Source: Parvularcula sp.
Lineage (GTDB): Bacteria; Pseudomonadota; Alphaproteobacteria; Caulobacterales; Parvularculaceae
Assembly (NCBI GenBank): GCA_002704915.1
Contig: PAIP01000016.1
Span: forward strand, 1-42,981
Length of the DNA stretch: 42,981 bases
Direction of reading: 5' to 3'
Shown: positions 17,639-26,375 of the stretch, one piece after another
How the letters are laid out: every line of letters begins with the position of its first letter
How positions within the stretch are numbered: position 1 is the stretch's first letter
Made by a program: the position numbers and the translations under genes
Notes under the pieces: model-generated
What the model was told of the DNA's origin: nothing
What the model saw: only the letters and a program-made list of their open reading frames with translations
The model's database searches: none

Positions 17639-18324
17639 CTCCCGGACTTCGCATCCTCCGGCATGTGCTTGGCGAGAAAGGGCGCCTGAAAGCCGGTAAA
17701 GACAAGGCTGATGATCGTAAAGCCGAACACCTTCAGATTGACCCAGTGTTTTTCGCCGGCGCAGGCGGCGGCGCCCGAGAGGTCGCAATCGCGGGTGAGC
17801 CAGCGCCAGGCGACTTCGTTCAGGATGGCGAGCGCAATAAAGAAGATCGCATAGCGCTTTGTCAGGGTGCGCCAGGCGTCGTCCGGCATGTGCAGCGCGC
17901 CGTCGAAAAGCGTTTTCAGGAAATTCTGGCCCGTCGCCATGCCGCCGATCAACAACGCCGAAAACAGAGCGTAGATAAGGGTCGGCTTCATGTAAAAGAA
18001 CATCTTGTTGTGCAGCAGCAGCGTCAGCCCGCCGAAGACGGAGATGATGACGCCGCTGACCAGCAGCATGGGCGCCACGCGCCGCTCCTTCCAGACCGAA
18101 TAGATGAACGCGACGAGAAAGGCCGGCATGAAAAGGCCGATGGCGAGATACATTTCCTCGCCTTCCGCAATCGTCCAGTCTTGGCCGAAAAGCCCGCCGA
18201 CCATGGGCGCCAGACGCCGGCCCAGAAAATAGGCGATCATGAACACGGCGAGCGGGCCCATATCCACGGCGAATTTGGCGCCGCCGGTAAGTTTTTGTCC
18301 CTTGGCCTGGGTTTCTGTGGTCAT
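17635..18324 (-). CDS. yciB: Inner-membrane septation protein YciB/IspZ
   Basis: A 229-residue integral membrane protein with five or six helices. Family marks are GPLAVFMIAYF near the start, KPTLIYALFSALLIGG, and RRYAIFF-type NEVAWRW. YciB affects cell-envelope integrity and septation in enterobacteria; its molecular activity is unresolved. I chose the ATG at 18324 (AAGGA upstream); the longer frame runs into ftsY. It follows ftsY by 31 nt and is probably cotranscribed. Compared with the ~180-residue E. coli protein it is long, with an insert around DCDLSGAAACAGEKH. Confidence 0.92.
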   Translation of the reverse strand: MTTETQAKGQKLTGGAKFAVDMGPLAVFMIAYFLGRRLAPMVGGLFGQDWTIAEGEEMYLAIGLFMPAFLVAFIYSVWKERRVAPMLLVSGVIISVFGGLTLLLHNKMFFYMKPTLIYALFSALLIGGMATGQNFLKTLFDGALHMPDDAWRTLTKRYAIFFIALAILNEVAWRWLTRDCDLSGAAACAGEKHWVNLKVFGFTIISLVFTGFQAPFLAKHMPEDAKSGS

Positions 18325-18355
18325 CGGCAAATCCTTGAAATCAACTTCGGGACGG

Positions 18356-19543
18356 TCAGGCGGCGACGCCCGCCAGCGCCGTGGAAAAGGCTTCGGCGTT
18401 AAAGCTTTGCAAATCCTCAACGCCTTCGCCGACGCCGATGAAATAGATCGGCAGTTTGAACTTGTCCGCAAGGGCGACGAGGACCCCGCCGCGCGCCGTG
18501 CCGTCGAGCTTGGTCATGACGAGCCCCGTAACGCCGGCGATCTCGGTGAAGGCCTGCGCCTGGCTCAAGGCGTTCTGGCCCACCGTGGCGTCGAGCGTCA
18601 GGATCACGTCATGGGGCGCCGTCTCGTCGAGCTTTTTGATGACGCGGACGATCTTGGCGAGTTCGTCCATCAGCTCGCGTCGGTTCTGAAGGCGGCCAGC
18701 GGTGTCGATCATCAGAATATCGACACCCTTTTCCTGCGCCTCTTTCACCGCATCAAAAGCGAGCCCGGCGGCGTCGGCGCCGACCTGGCGGGCGATGACG
18801 GGCGCGCCCGTGCGCTCGCCCCAGACCTGGAGCTGTTCGATGGCGGCGGCGCGGAAGGTGTCGCCCGCGGCGAGCATGACGGACTTGCCTTCATCCGCGA
18901 ATTTTTTGGCAAGCTTGCCGATCGTGGTCGTCTTGCCCGCGCCGTTCACCCCGACCATGAGCAGGATATGCGGCTTTTTTGCGCCGTCGAGGACGAGCGG
19001 TTTTTCGAGCGGCGCCAGGGTCGCGGCGACTTCCGATGCGAGGGCGGCGCGCACTTCGGCGTCGGTAATGTCTTTTTCGAACTTGTCTTTCGCAAGCGCC
19101 GTCGTGATCCGGGTGGCGGCCGGCACGCCGAGATCGGCGGTGATAAGAAGATCCGTGAGCTCGTCGAGAGTTTCATCGTCAAGCTTGCGCTTGGTGAAGA
19201 TCGCCGTAACGCCTTCGGATAATTTGTTGGAAGATTTCGAGAGCCCGTCCCGAAGGCGGGAGAGCCAGCCTTTTTTCTTTTCAGGTTCGGGGGCGGGAGG
19301 CGGCGCGGCGGGCGTTTCCGGCGCAGGCTTGGGCGGTTGCTCGTTTGTTGTAACCGGAGGCGGCGAAACGGCTTCGGCAGGCGCTTCAGGGGCAGCCACG
19401 GACTGAGCTTCCGGCGTCGCCGGTTCCGGCGCCGTCTCGTCTCCCTTCAGCGCCTCCGGGGCCTCCGCCTCACGCGGCGGTTCCGCCGCCTCTTCGGCGG
19501 GTTTTTTCTTTCCGAACAAGCCTGACAAAAATTTATTCGCCAC
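18356..19543 (-). CDS. ftsY: Signal recognition particle receptor FtsY
   Basis: A 395-residue GTPase that docks SRP-ribosome complexes at the inner membrane. Residues 1 to about 90 are an acidic Pro/Ala/Glu-rich A domain starting with a membrane-targeting basic patch (MANKFLSGLFGKKK). N and G domains follow: GVNGAGKTTTIGKLA (G1), DTFRAAAIEQL, DTAGRLQN (G3) and TKLDGTARGG (G4/G5). Length and order are typical. It precedes yciB. The neighbouring mtaB lies upstream on the same strand but is separated by a small plus-strand gene. Confidence 0.98.
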   Translation of the reverse strand: MANKFLSGLFGKKKPAEEAAEPPREAEAPEALKGDETAPEPATPEAQSVAAPEAPAEAVSPPPVTTNEQPPKPAPETPAAPPPAPEPEKKKGWLSRLRDGLSKSSNKLSEGVTAIFTKRKLDDETLDELTDLLITADLGVPAATRITTALAKDKFEKDITDAEVRAALASEVAATLAPLEKPLVLDGAKKPHILLMVGVNGAGKTTTIGKLAKKFADEGKSVMLAAGDTFRAAAIEQLQVWGERTGAPVIARQVGADAAGLAFDAVKEAQEKGVDILMIDTAGRLQNRRELMDELAKIVRVIKKLDETAPHDVILTLDATVGQNALSQAQAFTEIAGVTGLVMTKLDGTARGGVLVALADKFKLPIYFIGVGEGVEDLQSFNAEAFSTALAGVAA

Positions 19544-19630
19544 GAAGCGTCATACCCTCTTGAAAAGTTTCTATACGGTGCAATTTCTTAAAGACGGCCG
19601 GACTTCTCCGCGCCGCTTATGGAGACCATC

Positions 19631-19732
19631 ATGGCGAACGCCAAACCTCAAGCCAAACCCGCCGACAAAAAACCGCAAGCCAAACCCGCGGGCAAACCGG
19701 CACAAAAGCCGGCCGGCAAAACTGGTAAATAA
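19631..19732 (+). CDS. 33-residue Lys/Ala/Pro-rich basic small protein
   Basis: The ORF reads MANAKPQAKPADKKPQAKPA followed by a similar 13-residue tail. It contains about 9 lysines, no acidic residue except one Asp, and repeated KPA/AKP units. An ATG with GGAG seven bases upstream and an intrinsic terminator 20 nt after the stop make it look like a real monocistronic gene. It lies between ftsY and mtaB on the opposite strand. The composition recalls histone-like tails and intrinsically disordered RNA- or DNA-binding peptides; the function is unknown. Confidence 0.55.
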   Translation: MANAKPQAKPADKKPQAKPAGKPAQKPAGKTGK

Positions 19733-19753
19733 CAGGTTGCACCGCCTCGAAAG

Positions 19754-19781
19754 AGCCGCCCCTCAACCGGGCGGCTTTTTT
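19754..19781 (+). terminator. Intrinsic terminator after the small basic ORF
   Basis: AGCCGCCC (19754-19761) pairs with GGGCGGCT (19769-19776) across a 7-nt loop, followed by TTTTT. On the minus strand it lies 25 nt after the mtaB stop and may also end mtaB transcripts. Confidence 0.85.
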
Positions 19782-19805
19782 CATGGACCCATTCCAAACC
19801 GATAG

Positions 19806-21059
19806 TCACGCCGGCGCCCCCGTCAGCACGCCATCCTCCAGACCGGTGATGCGAAGCTTCAGGATGTCGCCGACCTGACCCGGCGCCGTTACGCGCACAG
19901 GGGCGAAATTGCCGAGCCGCGCCCGGCCGCCGCTTTCGAGAATGGCGTCTTCGGTCCGCCCAATGAGCCCTTTTAACAAAGCAGCCTCGGCCGCCGCGCC
20001 CTTCGCCCGCAGCCGGGCGGCGCGCGCCTTCACCTCCTCGCGCGGCAATTGCGGCATGCGCGCCGCGGGCGTTCCCTGACGCGGCGAAAAAGGGAAAACA
20101 TGCAGCCAGGAAAGCCCCGCCTCGTCGACAATGGCGAGGCTGTTTTCGAACATTTCCTCGGTCTCGGTCGGAAACCCCGCAATGATGTCCGCGCCGAAGG
20201 CGACGTCAGGCCGCGCGGCGCGCACCCGCTGGCAAAGGTCGATGGCTTGCTCGCGGCTATGGCGACGCTTCATGCGTTTTAAAATCATGTTGTCGCCGGA
20301 CTGAAGCGACAGGTGAAGATGCGGCGCGACCCGCTCATCGCCCGTGATGCGCTCGAACAATTCATCGTCGATTTCAGCGCCGTCGATCGAGGAAAGCCGC
20401 AGGCGGTAAAGCGCCGGCACCCGATCGAGAAGCGCCGAGACCAGCCCGCCGAGGCGCGGGGACCCGTCAAGATCGGCCCCCCATGAGGTGATGTCGACGC
20501 CCGTCAGCACGAGTTCGCGATGGCCGGCCTCGACGAGTTTCCGGGCCTGGTCCACCACATGCGCAACCGGCGCCGAGCGCGAATTCCCGCGGCCGTAAGG
20601 GATGATGCAGAATGTGCAGCGGTGATCGCAACCGTTCTGGATCTGGAGAAAGGCGCGAGCGCGATCGCCATAGCCGTCGATCATATGGCCGGCGGTTTCG
20701 CGCGCCGACATGATGTCGTTGACGCGGATGATGTCGTCAGCAGCATCGGCAAGCGCCGCCCATTGCGCGGCGTCGAGCTTTTCCTGATTGCCGATAACGG
20801 CGGAGACTTCGGGCATCTCGGCGAAGCTTTGCGCTTCCGTCTGCGCCGCGCAGCCGGTGACAATGATGCGCGCGTCAGGCCGCTCGCGTTTCGCCCGGCG
20901 AATGCGCTGGCGCGCCGACCGCACTGCTTCGTTGGTGACAGCGCAGGTGTTGACGATCACGGCGTCCGCGACCCCGGCGCCGGCGGCGAGCCGGCGCATG
21001 GTTTCGCTTTCCGCGGCGTTCAGCCGGCAGCCAAGGGTGATAAAGTCAGCATCCGCCAT
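19806..21059 (-). CDS. mtaB: tRNA t6A37 methylthiotransferase
   Basis: A 417-residue radical-SAM enzyme that converts t6A to ms2t6A at position 37 of ANN-decoding tRNAs. The N-terminal methylthiotransferase domain holds three cluster cysteines (TLGCRL, NTCAVT, TGCAAQ). The radical SAM motif is CDHRCTFC, followed by IPYGRG. The C-terminal end has a TRAM-like domain (LGNFAPVRV...GDILKLRITG). It is the MtaB rather than the MiaB branch by length and the short TRAM region. Confidence 0.96.
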   Translation of the reverse strand: MADADFITLGCRLNAAESETMRRLAAGAGVADAVIVNTCAVTNEAVRSARQRIRRAKRERPDARIIVTGCAAQTEAQSFAEMPEVSAVIGNQEKLDAAQWAALADAADDIIRVNDIMSARETAGHMIDGYGDRARAFLQIQNGCDHRCTFCIIPYGRGNSRSAPVAHVVDQARKLVEAGHRELVLTGVDITSWGADLDGSPRLGGLVSALLDRVPALYRLRLSSIDGAEIDDELFERITGDERVAPHLHLSLQSGDNMILKRMKRRHSREQAIDLCQRVRAARPDVAFGADIIAGFPTETEEMFENSLAIVDEAGLSWLHVFPFSPRQGTPAARMPQLPREEVKARAARLRAKGAAAEAALLKGLIGRTEDAILESGGRARLGNFAPVRVTAPGQVGDILKLRITGLEDGVLTGAPA

Positions 21060-21117
21060 GGCGGGCTATTTGGGCCATAAGCCCCGCGGGCACAAGGCGC
21101 GGGCCATGGGAACAGCA

Positions 21118-21492
21118 TTAGCTGGCCGGGGCGGTCCGGTCGGCCAGGGCGAAGCCTCGCAAGGCGCGCATGATCTGATAAAAATCATGACGGGCGACGC
21201 ACTCGCTGAGATCGGCGTCGAGTTCCAGACCGGGCGCCGATTGCAATGCGTCGGTCAGGATCTCGCCCGCCTCCAATGTGGAAAGTTGGCCCGAGACAGC
21301 GAGCTGCGCGATATAATAGGCGCGCTTTAACGGCGTCGTCGCCTCCTCCGGCCGCAAGGCGTCCTTGAGGCGCAAGATGTTGGCGCCTTCGGTTTTGACC
21401 CTGAGCCGCGTGTTGCGCTCCCCATTTTCCACGAGGACGCCATTGATCATCAGCTCTTCGTGAGGCCGCAATTTAAGGACCAGCCCGCCCAT
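21118..21492 (-). CDS. flbT: Flagellin post-transcriptional regulator FlbT
   Basis: A 124-residue protein. In Caulobacter FlbT binds the flagellin mRNA leader and represses translation or destabilises it until assembly proceeds. The family stretches LKLRPHEELMINGVLVENG and TPLKRAYYIAQLAV are clear. Normally it sits beside flaF and flagellin genes; here no other flagellar gene is within the window, so it is an orphan copy or the locus has been split. A good promoter lies upstream. Confidence 0.93.
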   Translation of the reverse strand: MGGLVLKLRPHEELMINGVLVENGERNTRLRVKTEGANILRLKDALRPEEATTPLKRAYYIAQLAVSGQLSTLEAGEILTDALQSAPGLELDADLSECVARHDFYQIMRALRGFALADRTAPAS

Positions 21493-21558
21493 GGAGTCTC
21501 CCGTCTCTCAAGTGCTTCGCTTCCGGAGAGTTGCGAATACCGCAACCTCAGATTGCAT

Positions 21559-21588
21559 CATATACAACCAATGCGCGAAGGCTGGCAA
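21559..21588 (-). promoter_or_regulatory. Candidate promoter of flbT
   Basis: The minus strand has TTGCCA (21583-21588), an 18-nt spacer and TATATG (21559-21564), about 65 nt before the flbT ATG. It looks like a housekeeping-sigma rather than a sigma-54 or sigma-28 flagellar promoter. Confidence 0.45.
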
Positions 21589-21610
21589 GGCATGAAACGC
21601 CCGCAGACGA

Positions 21611-22699
21611 TTAATTCTCCATGGAGAGAATGATGGAGAAGCCCACAACCATGAAAATCGCCAGCGGGAAAAAAGCGCCGATAATGGCCGGCACGACCCC
21701 TAAAGACCCAAGCGCCAAGGCAAGGTTTTCGGCCACGAAATAACCGAATCCGAGAGCCGCTCCCGTGACCGCCCGGGCAAGCAACACGCCCTGACGGTGA
21801 ACGCCGAAGCCGGCAATGGCGCCAAGCAGCGGCATCACCAGCGTGGCCATGGGTTTGGAAAAGCGCGACAAGAGCGCGGTCATGGGCGCGCGGGTGTCGG
21901 CCCGGTCATTGTTGAGCTGGCGGATCTTGGCGGCAAGTTCGGGCAGGCTCGTCTGCTCCGGCTCCAGCGTCATGGCGAAGAGAAGTTCCGGATCGAGGCT
22001 GTTGGTCCAGATGACATCGCCGGTCTCGGTGACTTCCTGATTAATGGCGTCGAGACCGCGGGTCCCGAACAGGCGCCACGCGCCTTCCTCGAAGCGGGCC
22101 GAGCGCGCCTCGATCGCCTCATCGATGAGCCCCTGACTGATATCGTAAATAGTGACGCCGGTAAGAACGACAGCGCCGCCATAGCGCGCCGCGCTTTCCG
22201 CCGCGATGAACTCACCGTCGTAGCTGATGCGAATGTCGGTCCTGACATCGCTCTCCGGCGGCAAATCGACGGCGTAGTCATTGACCTCCCAGTAATCGAG
22301 AAGCTCGGAGGTTCTGACCGTCACGGTTTCATGAAAAATGAAATGCGCCAGCGTTACGAGCCCGCACACGAACCCTAAGGGAAAAAGCACGCGATTGACG
22401 GACATGCCCGCCGCCCGCATCACCGTGATCTCGCTTGTATGCGACAGCCCCGCAAGCGTGAGAACGACGCCAAGGAGCGCCGCAAAGGGCGTGAACTGGC
22501 TGATGATCTGCGGGGTGCGCAGGGAGATGTAGCGCAACATCTGCTCGGCGCCCGCGCCTTCAGCCGCAAGAATATCGCTCGACCGGTTTAAAAGGTCGAG
22601 CATCTGCAAAATGATCACGAAAAAAATCAGGAGCCCGATAAAGCGGACCAGAAACATCCGCCCCACATATTGGGTGAGCATGTCGCGCGCGAATCTCAT
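21611..22699 (-). CDS. lptG: LPS export ABC transporter permease LptG
   Basis: A 362-residue permease subunit of LptB2FG, which extracts LPS from the inner membrane and drives it to the outer membrane. There are two sets of N- and C-terminal helices flanking a periplasmic beta-jellyroll (about residues 120-265, starting TVRTSELLDYW). The coupling-helix region HTSEITVMRAAGMS is typical of LptG. Its start overlaps the lptF stop by 4 nt, so the pair is translationally coupled. Confidence 0.95.
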   Translation of the reverse strand: MRFARDMLTQYVGRMFLVRFIGLLIFFVIILQMLDLLNRSSDILAAEGAGAEQMLRYISLRTPQIISQFTPFAALLGVVLTLAGLSHTSEITVMRAAGMSVNRVLFPLGFVCGLVTLAHFIFHETVTVRTSELLDYWEVNDYAVDLPPESDVRTDIRISYDGEFIAAESAARYGGAVVLTGVTIYDISQGLIDEAIEARSARFEEGAWRLFGTRGLDAINQEVTETGDVIWTNSLDPELLFAMTLEPEQTSLPELAAKIRQLNNDRADTRAPMTALLSRFSKPMATLVMPLLGAIAGFGVHRQGVLLARAVTGAALGFGYFVAENLALALGSLGVVPAIIGAFFPLAIFMVVGFSIILSMEN

Positions 22700-23874
22700 T
22701 CAGCGGCATCCGCTGTCGGCGCCGCAATGCGCACGGTTTCGCTCGACCGGCGCGCCATGACCCGCGTCGTGCGCGCCTGATCGATGGAGCCGCTATAGAG
22801 AAACGCGGAAAGCAGCGAGAAGATCAGGAAGATCCCCCACATGCTGATCAGCGGCGACAACTCGCCCTTCGCCGCGACCACCTTGCCCCATTCTTCAAGC
22901 ACTTCGTGATAGACGATGAGGATGGCGACGCCGAGCACGGGCTTCAGGTTCGAGGCGCGCCGCCGGCCGGTGACGCCCATGGCGACGGCGAGAATCGGCA
23001 AAACGAGAAAGGTCAGCGGGTGCAGGATGCGCCAGTGAAGGCCCGCCTGATACTCGCCGTAAAGCGCCGTCCCAGAGGGCTGGGTTCTCAGATACCGCAC
23101 AACTTCGTTGATCGTCGCTTCGCGCTCGTCGCCGCCGCGCTCGCGAAAGACCCCGATCGCCGGCAGATCGATCTCAAGATCGAAACTTTCGAAATCCAGC
23201 GACTGGATGCGGTCGCCCAGCGCATTGATGATAACCTGGCGGCCGTTTTGCAGCTTCAGCAAGAGCGAGGTGATTTCCGGCGTCGTCGAGATGGCGCCGT
23301 AGCGCGCGGTGATCACGGTCTTGCCACCATCCCGGGCTTTCCTTTCCAGAAAAATCTCGCGCGCATCGCGGGTCTCCGGATTGATCTCGCCCAGCCGGAT
23401 GGTGACGCCGTCGCTGATTTCGACGAACTCGCCTGCGGGAATTTTGATGCCGAGCGCGCCGGAGGTCACGTCGAAACGGATCTCCTGATATTTGTAACGC
23501 GCGAAAGGCTGGATGTAGGAGACAAGCAGAAAGTCGAACACCATGAGGACGGCGATAAGCATATAGACAGGCCGCATCATCCGCCCGAAAGACGCGCCGG
23601 AAGAGCTGAGCGCATCGAGCTCCGAGGACATGGACAAATTTCTGAAGGCGAGCATCACGCCGAGAAAGGCGCCAAGGGGAAGCGCCAGCCCCAGATAATG
23701 CGGCACGAGATTGGCGAGCATCCGCCAGACGACGTCAACCGGCCCCTGCTCCGCCAGCACGAAATCGAACAGGCGCAGCATATGCTCCATCAGCAAGAGC
23801 ATGCCCGCGACGGAAAGGGCCAGAATGAGCGGCGTGGAGACGGCGCGCAAAATGTAACGGTCGATAAGATGCAT
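22696..23874 (-). CDS. lptF: LPS export ABC transporter permease LptF
   Basis: A 392-residue partner permease of LptG. N-terminal helices begin DRYILRAVSTPLILAL, the coupling region is NLSMSSELDALSSSGASFGRM, a periplasmic beta-jellyroll runs about residues 130-260, and there are three C-terminal helices. A soluble tail of about 30 residues (MARRSSETVRIAAP...) follows the last helix. It is first of the lptF-lptG pair. The 145-bp gap before the next gene (23875-24019) is GC-rich with self-complementary CCGGC runs and no gene. Confidence 0.96.
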   Translation of the reverse strand: MHLIDRYILRAVSTPLILALSVAGMLLLMEHMLRLFDFVLAEQGPVDVVWRMLANLVPHYLGLALPLGAFLGVMLAFRNLSMSSELDALSSSGASFGRMMRPVYMLIAVLMVFDFLLVSYIQPFARYKYQEIRFDVTSGALGIKIPAGEFVEISDGVTIRLGEINPETRDAREIFLERKARDGGKTVITARYGAISTTPEITSLLLKLQNGRQVIINALGDRIQSLDFESFDLEIDLPAIGVFRERGGDEREATINEVVRYLRTQPSGTALYGEYQAGLHWRILHPLTFLVLPILAVAMGVTGRRRASNLKPVLGVAILIVYHEVLEEWGKVVAAKGELSPLISMWGIFLIFSLLSAFLYSGSIDQARTTRVMARRSSETVRIAAPTADAAE

Positions 23875-24019
23875 GGGCGGGAGCGCACCTGCCGAAAAAC
23901 AAAACTGGCGGCGCCCGGCCGGACGTCGCCGGCCCGGCTTCGCCGGGACATGGGTCTCTAGCGAATTCCGGACCAGTTCGGAAGGCGATGACCGAAAAAC
24001 ACGGGCTTTTCAAGCGGAT

Positions 24020-25012
24020 TTAGGACAACGCCGCTGCCGCGCCCAGTTTCGCCTCCGCCTTCACGCCATATTCGGTGCGGGCGAGATGGGCCGTCGCGAA
24101 AAACATCGCGATATTGAAGATCTGGGAAAGGCCGGCTTCCGCCACCAGCATCCCCGCCACCGCCGCCTCCGGCGCGCCCACAATCGGCGCAAGGCTCAAG
24201 GCTGCGCCGAGATAGACGATGTCCTGATTGGGCAGGAAGGGCACCCGGCTCAAGACAAGTTGCATTGCAATAAAAGTCATCCACGCCATGACAGGAGCGC
24301 CGGGAAGCGCGGAAGCGTACATTGCCGTATGCAGGAGGATGATCAGCGCCTGGCGCCCGCCATGAACGGAAATAAGCCGCGGCATGACGCCTTGCGGCAG
24401 CGCCATCAGCTTGTTGCGGAAGATCATCACCAGGAGGGACAAGGTCCCCGCGGAGATAAAAGCGAGAGCAAAGAGCCAGCGCGCGCCGGGAAAGGCGTCG
24501 AGCCCCGCTTTCAGTCCGCCGGTGACGGCCAGCGCAATGATGAGCACCACCGTCGCGGCGTTAGAGGCGAAAGCGGAAAGAAGGTTGTTGTCCTTGACCC
24601 CGATGAGAATGGTCTTGTGCGGCAGGCCCAGCCGACGGCGCGCCCAGAGCGTCAAAAACGCCTCGCCGGAATAGCCCATGACCGCGAAATTATAGACGCG
24701 CTTGCGGATGAAAACGAAGAAGTGACGCACCAAAGGCCGCGACCAGACGATTTCATAAAGCGCCAGCTCCGAAATCGGCAGCGCGAGAAAGCGCAACAGA
24801 AAGAACAGATAGAACCACGGCGATTCCGGCAGCGCGCCAATAACCTCCATCCAGCCCACATGAGTAAGCTTGTAGGCGAGATAGGCGACGATCGCCGCGA
24901 GAAGGCTGTACTGTAGAAATTTCAATCCCTTTTGCACGTCGTCGCGTTCGCGCAAGACCCGCCAGCGGCTTGCAGCGCCGTTGGCGGCGGACTTGATCAA
25001 GGGAACAATCAT
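24020..25012 (-). CDS. Flippase-like (LPG synthase TM-domain/UPF0104 type) membrane protein
   Basis: A 330-residue protein with about eight membrane helices and the pattern of the lysylphosphatidylglycerol-synthase transmembrane family (YbhN/AglD-like), lacking any cytosolic aminoacyl transferase domain. Conserved-looking charged stretches are RRRLGLPHKTILIGVKDNN and PFLPNQDIVYLG. Members without the transferase domain are thought to move lipids or lipid-linked sugars. It starts 12 nt after the GT4 gene, which makes a shared glycolipid pathway likely. Confidence 0.8.
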   Translation of the reverse strand: MIVPLIKSAANGAASRWRVLRERDDVQKGLKFLQYSLLAAIVAYLAYKLTHVGWMEVIGALPESPWFYLFFLLRFLALPISELALYEIVWSRPLVRHFFVFIRKRVYNFAVMGYSGEAFLTLWARRRLGLPHKTILIGVKDNNLLSAFASNAATVVLIIALAVTGGLKAGLDAFPGARWLFALAFISAGTLSLLVMIFRNKLMALPQGVMPRLISVHGGRQALIILLHTAMYASALPGAPVMAWMTFIAMQLVLSRVPFLPNQDIVYLGAALSLAPIVGAPEAAVAGMLVAEAGLSQIFNIAMFFATAHLARTEYGVKAEAKLGAAAALS

Positions 25013-25024
25013 GGCGCGGGAAGG

Positions 25025-26245
25025 TCAGGCGGCGTGACGGCGCGCATCGGCGGCCGGCCGCGGACGCGCATGGCGCCGCGAGGGCTGAAACTGATCGAGC
25101 GCTTCGTAATAATGGCCCACAAGCTCCGCCAGCACGGCGTCCCAGCTAAACCGCGCCGAATGTTCGCGCGCAGTCTTGCCGAAACGCTGGCGCAGGGCCG
25201 TGTCGTTTCCAAGAAGAACGAGTTTTTCCGCAAAGCTCGCCGCATTAGGCTCGGCCACATAACCGGTGACGCCGTTCTCGATGAGCGAGCGCGACCCGGC
25301 TGCGGCGGCGCCGATGGAAGGAAGGCCCGACGCCATGGCCTCCAGCGTCACATTGCCGAAGGTTTCCGTGATCGACGGATTGAAGAAAAGATCGGCGCTG
25401 GCATAGGCGCGCGCAAGCTCCTCGCCTTGCAGATAACCGGCGAAGACCCCTTCGGGGATGAGTTTTGAAAAGCTCTCGCGCTCCGGCCCGTCGCCGACCA
25501 CAAGCGCTTTCAGGTTGGGCGTGCTCGCCTTGGCGCGATTGAAGGCGTCCACGAAAATATCGATGCCTTTTTCAAGAACCAGACGCCCCACAAAAGCAAC
25601 GACCACATCATCCGCATGGAAACCATTTGCCTCGCGCCACGCCATGTCGCGGCGCGCAGGATTAAACAGATCGCCATCGACCCCGCGGGTCCACAGGCGA
25701 ATGTCCTCGCCGATGCCGTCGCGTTTCAATTCTTCCGTCATGGAATGGGACGGCGCATAGACATGTTCGCAGCGGCGATAGAAATAGCGCATATAGCGCG
25801 TCAAATATTTTTCCAGCCAGCCAAGCCCGTAATAGCGCGGATAGGTGTCGAAGCGCGTATGGAAAGACGCCACCGCCGGCACGCCGAATTTTCGCGCATA
25901 GTTGAGCGCGCCGAAGCCGGTGTAGTCGGGCGCTGCGATATGAACGATGTCCGGACGGAAACTGTCGAGAGCGCGTTTGCATTTGCCGTGAAGGCCGAGC
26001 CCGAAGCGATATTCGCTGCGCTTGCCCGGGAAGGCGAAAGACGGAACGGAAATCAACCGGCCCGAATGCTGGAAAGCGGGCTTGTCGTTTGTGGGTGCGA
26101 AGACCAGCACTTCATGCCCCTCGCGCTCAAGATAGGCGACGAGCGTGTTAAGGGCGCGCACCGGCCCGTCCATCACATAATTGTAATTGCCGGAGAACAG
26201 GGCGACGCGCAGTTTTCTCTCGGATGTCGGCGAATGCGCGTTCAT
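25025..26245 (-). CDS. Family 4 glycosyltransferase (SqdX/MgtA-like)
   Basis: A 406-residue GT-B enzyme. The N-terminal acceptor domain has FSGNYNYVMDGPVRAL and SFHTRFDTYPRYYG. The C-terminal donor domain has VGRLVLEKGIDIF, VVGDGPERE, GYLQGEELARAYASAD and the EX7E motif in ITETFGNVTLEAMASG. The NxxFHT..YPRYY and RGVDGDLFNP stretches resemble SqdX and alpha-mannosyl/glucosyl diacylglycerol synthases, so a glycolipid product is plausible. I chose the ATG at 26245. The tail is Arg/Ala-rich. It is upstream of, and coupled with, the flippase-like gene. Confidence 0.85.
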   Translation of the reverse strand: MNAHSPTSERKLRVALFSGNYNYVMDGPVRALNTLVAYLEREGHEVLVFAPTNDKPAFQHSGRLISVPSFAFPGKRSEYRFGLGLHGKCKRALDSFRPDIVHIAAPDYTGFGALNYARKFGVPAVASFHTRFDTYPRYYGLGWLEKYLTRYMRYFYRRCEHVYAPSHSMTEELKRDGIGEDIRLWTRGVDGDLFNPARRDMAWREANGFHADDVVVAFVGRLVLEKGIDIFVDAFNRAKASTPNLKALVVGDGPERESFSKLIPEGVFAGYLQGEELARAYASADLFFNPSITETFGNVTLEAMASGLPSIGAAAAGSRSLIENGVTGYVAEPNAASFAEKLVLLGNDTALRQRFGKTAREHSARFSWDAVLAELVGHYYEALDQFQPSRRHARPRPAADARRHAA

Positions 26246-26375
26246 GCGAAAACTCTTGATTTCCCGCCAACCGGCCCGCGCCAGTCCGGGGCCCGCCCTA
26301 GCTTCATGAAAGTCGCGAAACAAGCACTATATGGGACGCCGCGCAACTCCCTGAAGCCGGTGTGACAAGACTGTC

